Source: Opacimonas sp014872805
GTDB lineage: Bacteria > Pseudomonadota > Gammaproteobacteria > Enterobacterales > Alteromonadaceae
Direction of reading: 5' to 3'
Assembly: GCA_014872805.1 (NCBI GenBank)
Contig: WKFN01000003.1
Coordinates: 81,698 to 145,697 of the forward strand
Length of the DNA stretch: 64,000 nt
The translations under genes and the position numbers were made by a program. Every line of letters begins with the position of its first letter. Positions within the stretch are counted from its first letter, which is position 1. Shown piece by piece: positions 63,430-64,000 of this stretch. The notes beneath the pieces were generated by a model that was not told the DNA's origin, did no database searches, and saw nothing but the letters and a program-made list of their open reading frames with translations.

Positions 63430-63906
63430 ATGACGGATGTACCCATGCGCGATAAACTCAGTGAACAAACAAAAGTCATTATTCAAGCAATACGTTCTGA
63501 AGAGCAAATGTTGCGTGATAAATATGCGTTTTTGTCTCATCAAAATACCATTGGGATGCTGATTCTTTTATTTTCAGCCAGTACCATGATCGGGCTTGGC
63601 AGTCTGTATTATTATGAGATTTTGCCTGCTTGGTTGGTTATTATTTTGATTGCGATGGTTGCCTCCATTTCCCATGAATTAGAGCATGACCTCATTCATC
63701 GCCAATACTTTGGCAAAATGCCTTTGTTACATAATTTTATGATGCTCATGGTCTGGTTAATGCGACCCAATACAGTCAACCCTTGGTTTAGACGTCATAT
63801 GCACCTGCATCATCATCAAGTTTCTGGAACCGAACAGGATTTAGAAGAGCGCCTAGTGGGTAACGGCATCAAAAATCCTTTGAAACGTTTGATAGTGATT
63901 ATGTAA
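63430..63906 (+). pseudogene. Fatty acid desaturase, cut short by an IS element
   Basis: The first 158 residues of a membrane fatty acid desaturase. Present are hydrophobic spans (about 40-80) and two His boxes, SISHELEHDLIH (HxxxH) and RRHMHLHHHQ (HxxHH). The family is usually over 300 residues and needs a third His box, which is missing. The reading stops with TAA 4 bases after the apparent start of an IS3-type element, so the last Met and stop are made by the insertion. GGAGCAAGG precedes the ATG at 63430. The product should be inactive. Confidence 0.85.
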
Positions 63907-64000
63907 TCCCCCCGAAAAAAGAGAGCAGTTTTAACTAGAAAATTCCGCTACACTATTAGCAAAGGAGTTTTCGATGAGAAAATCAAAATACAGCGATAGC
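63902..64000 (+). mobile_element. IS3-family insertion sequence, left end
   Basis: The element probably begins at TGTAATCCCCCC (63902), an end of the TG...CA type, and continues beyond the window. A ribosome site AAAGGAG and an orfA start follow within 75 bases, the spacing seen in IS3-family elements. Its right end and the target duplication are outside the window, so family rests on the orfA start and terminal sequence. Confidence 0.75.
63974..64000 (+). CDS. IS3-family transposase OrfA, N-terminal nine residues
   Basis: Only the first nine codons are in the window (MRKSKYSDS). This start is typical of IS3-family OrfA proteins, which open with a helix-turn-helix after a short basic segment. 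AAAGGAG at 63961-63967 is a good ribosome site. The rest lies beyond the window edge. Confidence 0.7.

Overview
The window is chromosomal DNA of a free-living, probably marine gammaproteobacterium related to the Alteromonadales (Alteromonas, Shewanella and Pseudoalteromonas relatives). This rests on gene content and order: slyX-yheV-yheS-yheT-yheU, cysQ-nudE-yrfG, a complete gspC-to-gspN operon beside hslR-hslO, an ompR-envZ pair, dusB-fis, aroQ-accB-accC, fxsA near groESL, a large FAD/Fe-S D-lactate dehydrogenase and a DcaP-like porin. The genus cannot be fixed from the sequence alone. Coding density is high. No tRNA, rRNA or CRISPR array was found.

Layout. 1-7.5 kb: small housekeeping genes, an ABC-F ATPase, sulfur and nucleotide salvage hydrolases, and a GGDEF response regulator. 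7.5-18.9 kb: the twelve-gene type II secretion operon, all on the minus strand, in the order C-D-E-F-G-H-I-J-K-L-M-N, with overlapping or nearly overlapping ends. 19-22.4 kb: heat-shock factors hslR and hslO, then the osmosensing pair envZ/ompR. 22.5-28.9 kb: prkB, purD, purH, fis, dusB and prmA. 28.9-31.8 kb: a secreted S10 peptidase and a compact redox operon (CPXCG protein, flavin reductase-like protein, a 55-residue membrane protein, HiPIP). 31.8-34.7 kb: an HNH nuclease followed by a fusion of a FAN1-type VRR-NUC nuclease to a DEDDh exonuclease. 34.8-43.6 kb: a DUF4870 protein, a Fur-box-preceded TonB receptor, an orphan ParD-like protein, the D-lactate dehydrogenase with a divergent LysR regulator, a porin and small hypothetical genes. 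43.9-55.2 kb: biotin carboxylase genes, an H-NOX sensor, dsbD, fxsA, an exported amidohydrolase, groESL behind a sigma-32 type promoter, and speA. 55.3-61.7 kb: a DNA alkyl-transferase, an EamA exporter, glmU, rlmA, and a DeoR-family regulator in front of glmS. 61.7-64 kb: a decayed region with a hybrid sensor kinase pseudogene and a fatty acid desaturase cut off by an IS3-family element whose left end closes the window.

How the genes fit together. The Gsp operon builds an outer-membrane secretion machine for folded exoproteins. The S10 peptidase, amidohydrolase, TonB receptor and porin suit a heterotroph that feeds on peptides and organic acids. glmU, the DeoR regulator and glmS cover UDP-GlcNAc synthesis, and an inverted repeat over the regulator promoter suggests autoregulation. 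The observations most worth a second look are the missing glycine at the prepilin cleavage site of GspG, the FAN1-exonuclease fusion beside an HNH nuclease, and the small membrane protein in the HiPIP operon.
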